Assembly: GCA_025963725.1 (NCBI GenBank)
Contig: JAOQAE010000004.1
Location: 431,616 to 495,615 of the forward strand
DNA: 64,000 nucleotides
DNA from: Bacteroidota bacterium
Lineage (GTDB): Bacteria > Bacteroidota > Bacteroidia > 2-12-FULL-35-15
Reading direction: 5' to 3'
Position numbers and translations under genes: made by a program. The notes beneath the pieces were generated by a model, which did not search any database, was not told the origin of the DNA, and saw only the letters and a list, made by a program, of their open reading frames with translations. Positions 41,477 through 50,088 of the stretch are shown in pieces (the stretch's first letter is position 1; each line of letters begins with the position of its first letter).

Positions 41477-42055
41477 ATGGGCACCAAATATTTCTATAGT
41501 TTTATCTTTCTTCTCTTTTCTGCGCTGGCTGCTGCACAGGCGGATACCGTGCCGAAGCAGGGCACCATCAAAGTGGCAAAGCATAAGGATCTTCCCGTGT
41601 ACATCCAGGCAAAGGCAGATTACGGCATCAGCGGCCCAGATCGCTTTCAGCCTTATCCCATAGTGCCCGGGCATGCTTTCCCGTTCAACTACACAAAATT
41701 CTTCTGGGATTATTTTAAAACGCGCAAGGTCGACCTGCGTGGAAAGGCCGCGGATACAGTATACCTGGAAGTGAATGTTTCGAAAAAGGGGAAAGTGCGC
41801 ATCGCGGATATTACCTATTCCATGTCAAACGGAAAGAAGATGCTGTACGATGTGGTGCAGGTGAAGGAGATGAACGGCCTGCACCTGAACTGCTTCAACG
41901 CGCTGAGCCAGGTGAAGGAATGGTATCCCGCTTACGATGTGGATACAAAGGTTGACAGGTACAGGGGACAGACCGTGATCAAACCTGTGCGCACCAGGCA
42001 CGATGCAACCGGCATCATCACCATCATTTTTTCAACGGAGCCTTTCGACGACTAA
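41477..42055 (+). CDS. Secreted TonB_C-like protein 3
   Basis: A 192-aa protein with signal peptide MGTKYFYSFIFLLFSALAAAQ and a GTIKVAKHKDLPVY segment that matches the GTIxVKK start of the two TonB_C proteins at 37788 and 38256. The body is more diverged: AADTVYLEVNVSKKGKVRIADITY, LNCFNALSQVKEWYPAYDV, and a final IITIIFSTEPF strand keep the beta-dG-beta and W-x-P elements of TonB_C. The function is unknown. Frames starting upstream of this ATG run through the repeat at 41402 and were rejected because they push the signal peptide inside. Confidence 0.65.
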   Translation: MGTKYFYSFIFLLFSALAAAQADTVPKQGTIKVAKHKDLPVYIQAKADYGISGPDRFQPYPIVPGHAFPFNYTKFFWDYFKTRKVDLRGKAADTVYLEVNVSKKGKVRIADITYSMSNGKKMLYDVVQVKEMNGLHLNCFNALSQVKEWYPAYDVDTKVDRYRGQTVIKPVRTRHDATGIITIIFSTEPFDD

Positions 42056-42100
42056 ACCGGGCGTCATTTTTTTTCTATCTTTATCCGCTCAAGGCAAGCG

Positions 42101-43636
42101 ATGCAATTCTTCAGCAACAAAAAGATCTATTTCCTGCTTTCCTTTATCGAAGGCGGTTCTGTAATGGCAGCCGAGCTGATGGGTGCAAAAATGCTTGCGC
42201 CTTATTTCGGCTCCTCGCTGTACGTTTGGGCAAGCGTGCTCGCGATCACACTCGGAGGCCTTGCTGTGGGCTACTTTGCCGGCGGTATCGTTTCCTACAG
42301 GAGTAAAAATCCTCTTACGCTGTTCTATGTATTGCTGGCAGCAGCAGTGTTTACCATGCTGATGCCTTTCTCCTCCCGCTTTATTTTATGGCTCGTCGGC
42401 ATGCACAGCCTGATCCCCTCGGTGATCATCTCCGCCAGCTTTATTTTGTTTCCGCCTGTGTTCATGATGGGGATGGTATCTCCGCTGATCATCCGCGCCA
42501 TCACAACAGATATTGAACAGTCGGGCAGGGCGGCAGGCGCCATTTACGCGATCTCCACCGTTGGCGGCATCATTGCCACATTCAGCTTCGGCTTTTATGT
42601 GATCCCCGAATTCGGCTTAACGATGCCTTCCATTTACACAGGCATCATCCTCGGCCTGATCCCGCTTATTGTGCTTCTCCGGCAAAAGCAGACAGGCAAA
42701 GCGCTTGGTTTTTTTTTGCTTTGTGCATGGGCTTTTTCGGCGGCAACGTTTAAATCAACAGCTTCCGGGATAAAAGTGGTGTATAGCGCCGAAGGCCTGC
42801 TGGGGCAGGTAATGGTGCTGGATTACCCGCATTACGATCAGCAGAAGAAGGTGGATGGCCACAGCCGCTGGCTGTTCGTGAACCGCATTTCGCAAACCAT
42901 GTACGATTCGCTTGCGGATGAGAACAGGAAGGAAGAAAAATACTTCACCTACGTGTACCGCATTTCCGATTTCAGCGATTCCATTCCGAAAGATTCAAAG
43001 ATCCTGCTGCTTGGATTAGGCGGTGGCAGCATTGCCAAGCGCCTTACGGAAAAGGGATTTTCGGTGGATGTGTGCGAGCTCGACAGGCGCATTGCGGAAG
43101 TTGCAAAGAAATATTTTTACCTCGATGAGCATGTGCAGGTATCGGTGGATGATGCCCGGCATTATATCAAAACCTGCGATAAGAAATACGACCTGATCAT
43201 CTTTGACATGTTCAGGGGAGAGGATGTTCCGAACCATGTGTTCACCACGGAATCGCTGGAAGAAACGAAGAAGCTGCTGAATCCCGGCGCGACTGTTTTT
43301 GTCAACAGCCTGGGCTACATCGAAGGAACAATGGGCAAATCGATGCGCTCCATCTACAAAACCTTTAAGGCTGCGGGCTTTAATGTTGAAGTGCTGCCCA
43401 CCGATCCCGATCCCAACCAGCGCAACCTGCTGTTTTACGCTTCTCTCGGAAAAGTAAAGCCCAATGCCGGATTTATTCCTGAAAATAAAATAGACCTCGC
43501 TGATGCCGTGGTATTGAAAGATGAATATCCCGTTCTCGACCTGCTGAATGCAGAAGCGGCCAAGCGCTGGAGGATGCTGGCCATCGGCAGCTTTAACTCC
43601 GATATGCAGCAGCAGTCGTTGCCGCTTTTTAAATAG
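42101..43636 (+). CDS. Fused MFS-like membrane / spermidine synthase-like protein
   Basis: A 511-aa protein. About the first 225 residues hold a set of membrane helices (SFIEGGSVMAAELMGAKMLAPYFG, VLAITLGGLAVGYFAGG) typical of fused transporter-spermidine synthases. The C-terminal half is a Rossmann methyltransferase-fold: glycine loop LLGLGGGSIAKRL at about residues 303-314, acidic DVCELDRRI, and DARHYI...YDLIIFDMF. In polyamine synthases a conserved Asp in the DxF region abstracts the proton; an Asp is present (FDMFRGEDVP). Whether it really makes spermidine is uncertain, because many such fusions have other substrates. Confidence 0.88.
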   Translation: MQFFSNKKIYFLLSFIEGGSVMAAELMGAKMLAPYFGSSLYVWASVLAITLGGLAVGYFAGGIVSYRSKNPLTLFYVLLAAAVFTMLMPFSSRFILWLVGMHSLIPSVIISASFILFPPVFMMGMVSPLIIRAITTDIEQSGRAAGAIYAISTVGGIIATFSFGFYVIPEFGLTMPSIYTGIILGLIPLIVLLRQKQTGKALGFFLLCAWAFSAATFKSTASGIKVVYSAEGLLGQVMVLDYPHYDQQKKVDGHSRWLFVNRISQTMYDSLADENRKEEKYFTYVYRISDFSDSIPKDSKILLLGLGGGSIAKRLTEKGFSVDVCELDRRIAEVAKKYFYLDEHVQVSVDDARHYIKTCDKKYDLIIFDMFRGEDVPNHVFTTESLEETKKLLNPGATVFVNSLGYIEGTMGKSMRSIYKTFKAAGFNVEVLPTDPDPNQRNLLFYASLGKVKPNAGFIPENKIDLADAVVLKDEYPVLDLLNAEAAKRWRMLAIGSFNSDMQQQSLPLFK

Positions 43637-43649
43637 TAACGAGATTATT

Positions 43650-43753
43650 GTCATGCCGTGCCACGACACGGCATCTCTGCAAAATCATAAGCATCCTGGA
43701 TTTCTGCCAACATTAACATCGCGTAGAGATCCCGTGTCGGAGCACGGGATGAC
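43650..43753. repeat. Repeat family C, two inverted arms
   Basis: Arms 43650-43678 (GTCATGCCGTGCC...) and 43725-43753 (complement GTCATCCCGTGCT...) match at 25 of 29 positions and each contains its own CGTG-CACG hairpin. 46 bases lie between. It occupies most of the 43637-43789 spacer. Confidence 0.75.
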
Positions 43754-43789
43754 TGAACACTTGAATAAGAAAATGAAATATAAAAAAAA

Positions 43790-44341
43790 CTAAAACCCAA
43801 TATTCACTCCAACGCGAATGATCGGGTTCGTATACGGAGTGTAAACCGATTCGGTAAAGTTGTACAATAGCATCGCAACAATAGAAACATTATCGCTTAC
43901 CCTCTGGACATACCCGCCACCCGCAAGCAGGCTTTCCACATCCACCCTTCTCCGGTTAAAGTCAAAGGCTTCAAGGTTAAGATATTCGTATTCCACATGC
44001 GCGAAAAGGTAATCGGTGAACAGGTACCTTCCGAATACACGCCCGCCGTATACATTGGTTTCAAAATCGTAGTACTTATCGCGGTAATGGTAATACTGGT
44101 AGGTGGCGCCAATGCCCACGCCGATCTTATCGGTGACCTTGTAGCCCAGCAGCGGCGAAACATCAATAAAGGTAACGGTGCCGAATTGTGCACCAAGGTT
44201 TCCTCCCGTGAAGAGCTTATCGATGAAACGCTCTTTTGGCGGGTGCTTTCGCAGCATAGTGCTGTCCTGCGCCTTTCCGGCGAAGGTGATCAGGCTGAGA
44301 ATAACAGCCAGTAGTGCTATTTGAAACGATTTTGCGCGCAT
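43790..44341 (-). CDS. Outer-membrane beta-barrel-like protein, unknown function
   Basis: A 183-aa protein with signal peptide (FQIALLAVILSLITFAGKAQ). The mature part has amphipathic strands ending in short turns: GNLGAQFGTVTFIDVSPLLGY, VGIGATYQYYHYRDKYYDF, YGGRVFGRYLF and a closing strand NPIIRVGVNIGF with C-terminal Phe, a typical barrel-assembly signal. About eight strands are likely. No known family is recognised. The protein is convergent with the spermidine-synthase-like gene and divergent from the SDR gene. Confidence 0.7.
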   Translation of the reverse strand: MRAKSFQIALLAVILSLITFAGKAQDSTMLRKHPPKERFIDKLFTGGNLGAQFGTVTFIDVSPLLGYKVTDKIGVGIGATYQYYHYRDKYYDFETNVYGGRVFGRYLFTDYLFAHVEYEYLNLEAFDFNRRRVDVESLLAGGGYVQRVSDNVSIVAMLLYNFTESVYTPYTNPIIRVGVNIGF

Positions 44342-44402
44342 TGCTTTGTAAAATTAACAAAAAAATCCCTTTCTTTGGCTTGAACTAAACGAATAATCAA
44401 CG

Positions 44403-45113
44403 ATGAATATTATTGTAACAGGGGCGAGCAGGGGCATCGGCTATGAGCTGGTAAAGCTGTTTGCAGCTTCCGCCGGCAATAAGGTGATCGCCGTGGCCCG
44501 CAATGCGGAAAAGCTGGAAGCGCTGAAGAAGGATTGCGCAGCATTGCAGCTGCCTGCAGAGGTGATTGCCATCCCTTCCGACCTGGGCAATGCAGGGCAG
44601 TTAAGCGCGCTTTCAGAGCAGATCCGTTCTCATGTTGATTCTGTGGATGTGCTCATTAATAATGCCGGCGCCATTGTCAACAAGCCCTTTCCGGAGCTTA
44701 CCGCGGCCGATTTTGAATACGTGTATAAGGTAAATGTATTTGCCGTGGCCGCTCTTATTCAGAAAGTGATCCCTGTAATGAATGCAGGGCAGCGCTCACA
44801 CATTGTTAACATTAGTAGCATGGGCGGGTTCCAGGGAAGCGCTAAGTTTGCGGGCCTTTCCGCCTACAGCTCCTCTAAGGCCGCACTGGCCTGCCTTACC
44901 GAATGCCTCGCGGAAGAGTTCAGGGACAGCAATATCGCTTTCAATTGCCTGGCATTGGGTGCCGCGCAAACCGAAATGCTCAGCGAAGCCTTCCCGGGTT
45001 ATAAAGCCCCGGTGTCTGCAGTGCAGATGGCGCAGTTCATTGCCGACTTTGCCTTAAAGGCGCATCACTTCATGAACGGGAAGATCATTCCGCTCTCGAT
45101 GAGCACTCCTTAA
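44403..45113 (+). CDS. Short-chain dehydrogenase/reductase
   Basis: A 236-aa classical SDR. The NAD(P) loop is TGASRGIGYE at residues 6-15, the NNAG motif is in VLINNAGAI, and the catalytic Ser, Tyr and Lys are in NISSMGG and YSSSKAAL. The C-terminal part is short compared with many SDRs. It oxidises or reduces an alcohol or carbonyl; substrate unknown. It stands alone between the barrel gene and the giant adhesin gene. Confidence 0.93.
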   Translation: MNIIVTGASRGIGYELVKLFAASAGNKVIAVARNAEKLEALKKDCAALQLPAEVIAIPSDLGNAGQLSALSEQIRSHVDSVDVLINNAGAIVNKPFPELTAADFEYVYKVNVFAVAALIQKVIPVMNAGQRSHIVNISSMGGFQGSAKFAGLSAYSSSKAALACLTECLAEEFRDSNIAFNCLALGAAQTEMLSEAFPGYKAPVSAVQMAQFIADFALKAHHFMNGKIIPLSMSTP

Positions 45114-45223
45114 AAATGGTTTGACCGTTAATTTCATATATTCGTAACCTATTTTGTAATTGTTCGTAGAACGTGCCGTGTGTTTTCACAGAACCACCGG
45201 TACTCCAAACTAAATTCTATTTT

Positions 45224-48200
45224 ATGAGAAAAATTCTTACGCTTTTTTCCCTTCTTCTTATTGGTAAAATGGCACTGGCCCAGGATCTCAGCGTGATCGG
45301 CATTACAGCTCCCGTATCGGGCTGCGCAATGACCGCCACGGAAAATGTGACGATCCGTATCTTTAACTATGGCGCCGGCCTGCCCGCAGGCACCAGCTTT
45401 AACGTCAGCTATACCATCAATGCCGGGGCACCTGTAACGGAAATGGTAGTGCTCGGCGCTCCGCTCCTTACCAGCTCTACATTTATTTACACATTCACCA
45501 CCCAGGCCAATCTCAGCACCCCGGGCTCGTATACCCTGGCATCCACGGTTGCTATTGCAGGCGATGTGAACCCGACCAATGATGCCTTCAGCGGTTATGT
45601 GGTCACCAATACCGCTCCATCCGTGGGCGGCACGATCGCCGGCGGCACCAATGTCTGCATCTCCGGAAACAGCGGCGTGCTTACCCTTTCAGGACATACA
45701 GGAAGCGTGCTGCGCTGGGAATATTCCACCGACGGCGGAAGCACCTGGATCAACATCTCCAATACCACCACCACGCAAAGCTATACCAACCTTACCGTTC
45801 CTACTCAATACCGGGCTGTGGTGCAAAACGGAAGCTGTGCAACGGCGAATTCAGCTGTGGCCAGCATGACCATCAATCCCGCTTCTGTAGGCGGATCGGT
45901 TTCCGGGACTGCCACGGTTTGTTCCGGCGTCAACGGCGCCACAATGAACTTGACCGGCAAAACGGGTAACGTGGTCCGCTGGGAATTTTCCACCGATGGC
46001 GGCGTTACATGGAGCCCGATCGCAAATACCACTACCAGCCAGTCTTATCTTAATCTTGTGACCACAACACGCTACCGTGCAGTGGTGCAGAGCGGCGCAT
46101 GCGCGGCAGCTTTTTCAAGCGCGGCCATTATCACTGTAAGCCCTCCAACAGTAGGTGGAACGGTAAGCGGCGGAACAACAGTGTGCAGCGGTGTGAACAG
46201 CGGCTCGCTTACATTAAGCGGACAAACAGGCGCCATTACACGCTGGGAATTTTCCACCGATGGCGGCGTAACCTGGAGCAATATCGCCAACACCACCACT
46301 TCACAATCCTATACGAATCTTGCGGCTACCCGCTATTTCAGGGTACTGGTAAAAAGCGGAAGCTGTTCGGCGCTCTACTCAACTATTGATTCTATTGTTG
46401 TAAGGCCGCTTTCAGTGGGAGGAACGATCTCTTCCAGCGCAACTGTCTGCAGCGGAAGCAATACCGCTTTAATGACGCTTACGGGGTATACCGGAACTGT
46501 TCAGTATTGGGAATCTTCAACAGACGGCGGAATCACCTGGGTCAATATTCCGAACCCTGCCGATACCTTAAGCTATTTCAATTTAACAACCACCACCAAA
46601 TACCGTGTGAATGTGCGGAACGGGACCTGCGCTTCAGCTAATTCTGCGATCGCAACAATTACGGTGAACCCGGTTTCAGTTGGAGGCAACACCGCGATGA
46701 ATGATACTGTTTGCAGCGGTGCGAACAGCGGAACCATTACCCTGAGCGGGCATACAGGCTCCGTAGTGAACTGGGAATCGTCCACCGACGGCATCACCTG
46801 GAGCACAATTGCAAATACCACTACAACGCAGAATTACCTGAACATTGCAGCAACAACCTATTACAGGGCAAATGTGGCGAGCGGAGTTTGTCCTTCTGCA
46901 GCCTCATCCATCGACACCATTACTGTTACGTCACCTACGGTAGGCGGTTCGGTAACTGTAAACAGCAATGTATGCTATGGAAATAATACAGGCACATTGA
47001 ACCTTGCAGGCCATACCGGGAACATCATCCGCTGGGAATATTCCATCGATGGCGGGATCAACTGGGTGGCCGTTGCGAATACGACCACTTCGTACACGTA
47101 TACAAATATTACCTTAACAACACAATTCAGGGCGGTGGTACAGAATGGTACATGTCCGCCGGTGAATTCAGCGCCAGCTATTTTAACGGTTGATCCTGTA
47201 TCGGTAGGCGGCACCATCAATGGCAGCACAACTGCCTGCGGCGGCTCGAACAGCGGAACGCTTGATCTGATCGGTTATGTAGGAACTATCCAAAGCTGGG
47301 AGTCTTCCACCGATGGCGGTGTTACCTGGACAAGCATTGCCAATACAACCGCAACGGAGAACTACCTGAACATTGTGACCACTACCATTTACCGCGTGAT
47401 CGTACAAAGCGGTGTTTGCTCGCAGGATACTTCCGCTACGGCAACCATTACCGTTGATCCTCCTACTGTTGGCGGAACACTTACCATGGATGATACCGTT
47501 TGCGCCAGCTCCAACCTTGGAACGCTTTCACTGAGCGGGCAAACAGGAACGATCCAGCACTGGGAATCTTCCACCGACGGAGGAATTACCTGGATCACGC
47601 TTGCCAATACTACAGCTTCGCAGGTGTACACCAATCTCTCAACCACCACATCCTACAGGGTGTCGGTGAAGAGCGGCGTTTGTAATTCAAGCACATCCAA
47701 CATCGTGACCATCACGGTGGATCCGGTTGCAAATGGTGGAACGCTGAACGGCACAACAACCGTTTGCGATACCATCAGCAGCGGAACATTAACGCTGGCA
47801 GGCTCCGTGGGAGCGATCCAGAACTGGGAATCATCCACCGATGGCGGCTTGACCTGGAGCATGATCGCGAATACAACCACATCGCAATCGTATACCAACC
47901 TTACCGACACCACCTGGTACCGTGTGATCGTTTCCAGCGGATTGTGCGGAAATGATACATCTTCGGTAGCAACTATCTACATCAACCCTGCAACAGTAGG
48001 CGGCATGGTAGCCAGCAGCGATACGGTCTGCATCAGCGGCAATAGCGGCGTGCTTCACCTTACAGGATACACGGGAATGGTAACAGGATGGGAAGCATCT
48101 ACCGACGGCGGCTTCAACTGGACGCCGATCTCGAACACTACGGATTCGCTTACGTACAATAACCTTGGCATTACCACCATTTATCATGCAATTGTAAAAA

Positions 48201-50044
48201 GCGGGATCTGCAATGCCGATACTTCCATGAGGGCAACCATCACGGTGAACCCGATTGCAGTGGGAGGAACATTGAACGGAACAGCAACCGTTTGTGATAC
48301 TGTTAATACAGGAACCCTTACGCTTACAGGCTCTGTGGGAGCAGTACAGAACTGGGAGTCGTCGACAGACGGCGGCACAACCTGGAGCATGATCGCGAAC
48401 ACAACCACTTCATTGACCTACACTAATTTATTGGATACAACATGGTACCGCGTAATTGTAATGAGCGGCGCATGCGGAAGCGATACATCTTCCACGGCGG
48501 TGATCTATGTGAACCCGGCTACAGTTGCAGGAACACTTGCAGCGGATGATACGGTTTGCTCCGGCATCAACAGCGGCGTGCTGCATTTAACAGGCTATAC
48601 CGGGATGATCCAGGGCTGGGAATTATCGGTAGACGGCGGCTTCAACTGGACGCCTGTTTCCAATACCACAGATTCGATCACCTACAACAACCTTACGGGT
48701 ACTACCATGTATCACGTGATCGTGAAGAGCGGCATTTGTAACGCGATGACATCAAATGCCGTGACGATCACAGTGAATCCGGTTTCAGTTGCCGGCTCCA
48801 TCGGTGGCGCAATGCCAGGCTGCGAAGGCGCTAACGGCGGAACGCTTACACTTTCAGGATACACAGGCGCTGTGCAGAGCTGGGAGTCGTCGATCGACGG
48901 CGGCTTGACCTGGAGCAGCATTGCAAATACAACAGCAACACAATCCTATTCCAACCTTACGGATACAACATGGTACCGTGCGATCGTGATGAGCGGCGTT
49001 TGCTCGGCAGATACTTCTGCCGCCGCAACGGTGATCGTTTATCCGAAGCCAATGGCAATGGCTTCAGCCGATACGGTTTGCTCCGGAAGCATAACCACGT
49101 TCACAAACTCGTCCACTATCACTTCCGGATTCATCCAGTTCAACCAGTGGGATTTCGGTGATGGTAACAACTCATTGTCGGTGAACCCTACACATAACTA
49201 TGCAACTGCCGGCACCTACAATGCAAGCCTGCTCACCACATCCAATATGGGATGCCTCGATACGGCAACTGTAACGGTGATCGTAAATGCAGTTCCTTCG
49301 AATGTGATCACGGCAAGCGGGCCGCTTACGTTCTGCTCCGGCGACAGCGTTGTGCTTTCTGCAGCGACAGGCACTTACAGCTACATGTGGAGCACAAGCG
49401 ATACAACACAAAGCATCACCGTAACAACTTCGGGAACTTTTGTAGTGATCGTTACCGACACGGTGAACGGCTGCTCTTCCAATAACATGGAAACAACAAC
49501 CGTGCTGCCTGCACCTGTGGTGTATGCAGGCGCCGATACAACCATCAGCCTCGGAAGCACCATCACGCTGAACGGGATGGGCGTAGGCGTAGTGAGCTGG
49601 AACTGGTTCCCGAACACCGGCCTGAACAGCGTGTCGATCCCGAACCCATCGGCGACACCGCTTGTGAATACTACGTACCAGCTGATCGGAACAGACATCA
49701 ACGGCTGTACCGATAAGGATTCGGTGACCATTACCGTGGAGGCCGATTTCAACATCACCATCTCCAACCTGATGACGCCGAATGAAGATGGCTACAACGA
49801 CCGCTTCATCATTCAGAACCTCGAGAACTACCCGAATACCAAGCTCACGATCGTGAACAGGGACGGACAGGTAGTTTACAAATCCGATGCGTATGACAAC
49901 AACTGGGATGGAAGATTACAGTACGGAAAAGAAAGTTATGGCAAAACGGTGACGGATGGCACATACTACTATTTCATCCAGGTGGAAGGAAACGATAAAG
50001 TTTACAAAGGTGCTATCACCGTGATCAGGGAGGGAGATAAATAA
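45224..50044 (+). CDS. Giant repetitive surface protein, T9SS type B cargo
   Basis: A 1606-aa secreted protein (signal MRKILTLFSLLLIGKMALAQ). Residues 22-130 are a CARDB-like domain. Residues about 132-1274 are thirteen tandem Ig-like repeats of 88 residues (one of 87), each with VGGT, TVCSG, LSGxTG, WESSTDGGxTW, IANTTTSQSYxNL and YRxxVxSGxC. One PKD domain (FNQWDFGDGNN), two further Ig-like domains and a CHU_C/gliding-type type B sorting domain (LMTPNEDGYNDRFIIQNL ... YKGAITVIREGDK) finish the protein. Such proteins are adhesins or surface fibres handled by a PorP/SprF partner, which is the next gene (overlapping or 45 bases apart). A longer upstream frame lacks a signal and was not used. 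Confidence 0.93.
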   Translation: MRKILTLFSLLLIGKMALAQDLSVIGITAPVSGCAMTATENVTIRIFNYGAGLPAGTSFNVSYTINAGAPVTEMVVLGAPLLTSSTFIYTFTTQANLSTPGSYTLASTVAIAGDVNPTNDAFSGYVVTNTAPSVGGTIAGGTNVCISGNSGVLTLSGHTGSVLRWEYSTDGGSTWINISNTTTTQSYTNLTVPTQYRAVVQNGSCATANSAVASMTINPASVGGSVSGTATVCSGVNGATMNLTGKTGNVVRWEFSTDGGVTWSPIANTTTSQSYLNLVTTTRYRAVVQSGACAAAFSSAAIITVSPPTVGGTVSGGTTVCSGVNSGSLTLSGQTGAITRWEFSTDGGVTWSNIANTTTSQSYTNLAATRYFRVLVKSGSCSALYSTIDSIVVRPLSVGGTISSSATVCSGSNTALMTLTGYTGTVQYWESSTDGGITWVNIPNPADTLSYFNLTTTTKYRVNVRNGTCASANSAIATITVNPVSVGGNTAMNDTVCSGANSGTITLSGHTGSVVNWESSTDGITWSTIANTTTTQNYLNIAATTYYRANVASGVCPSAASSIDTITVTSPTVGGSVTVNSNVCYGNNTGTLNLAGHTGNIIRWEYSIDGGINWVAVANTTTSYTYTNITLTTQFRAVVQNGTCPPVNSAPAILTVDPVSVGGTINGSTTACGGSNSGTLDLIGYVGTIQSWESSTDGGVTWTSIANTTATENYLNIVTTTIYRVIVQSGVCSQDTSATATITVDPPTVGGTLTMDDTVCASSNLGTLSLSGQTGTIQHWESSTDGGITWITLANTTASQVYTNLSTTTSYRVSVKSGVCNSSTSNIVTITVDPVANGGTLNGTTTVCDTISSGTLTLAGSVGAIQNWESSTDGGLTWSMIANTTTSQSYTNLTDTTWYRVIVSSGLCGNDTSSVATIYINPATVGGMVASSDTVCISGNSGVLHLTGYTGMVTGWEASTDGGFNWTPISNTTDSLTYNNLGITTIYHAIVKSGICNADTSMRATITVNPIAVGGTLNGTATVCDTVNTGTLTLTGSVGAVQNWESSTDGGTTWSMIANTTTSLTYTNLLDTTWYRVIVMSGACGSDTSSTAVIYVNPATVAGTLAADDTVCSGINSGVLHLTGYTGMIQGWELSVDGGFNWTPVSNTTDSITYNNLTGTTMYHVIVKSGICNAMTSNAVTITVNPVSVAGSIGGAMPGCEGANGGTLTLSGYTGAVQSWESSIDGGLTWSSIANTTATQSYSNLTDTTWYRAIVMSGVCSADTSAAATVIVYPKPMAMASADTVCSGSITTFTNSSTITSGFIQFNQWDFGDGNNSLSVNPTHNYATAGTYNASLLTTSNMGCLDTATVTVIVNAVPSNVITASGPLTFCSGDSVVLSAATGTYSYMWSTSDTTQSITVTTSGTFVVIVTDTVNGCSSNNMETTTVLPAPVVYAGADTTISLGSTITLNGMGVGVVSWNWFPNTGLNSVSIPNPSATPLVNTTYQLIGTDINGCTDKDSVTITVEADFNITISNLMTPNEDGYNDRFIIQNLENYPNTKLTIVNRDGQVVYKSDAYDNNWDGRLQYGKESYGKTVTDGTYYYFIQVEGNDKVYKGAITVIREGDK
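45617..49045 (+). repeat. Thirteen tandem 264-base repeats in the giant adhesin gene
   Basis: Unit starts lie every 264 bases (unit 5 is 261). Units 9-10 (47726-48253) resemble units 11-12 (48254-48781) as pairs, showing a two-unit higher-order period. Confidence 0.85.
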
Positions 50045-50088
50045 TGAAAGCGATCCGGTTAAAAAACAAATCTCAAAAACAACATCCT

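Noticed and set aside
45617-49045. Long tandem repeat as a possible assembly artefact or satellite
   Set aside because: All units are in one open frame, differ from each other at the DNA level and encode a recognisable Ig-like repeat ending in a T9SS type B domain.
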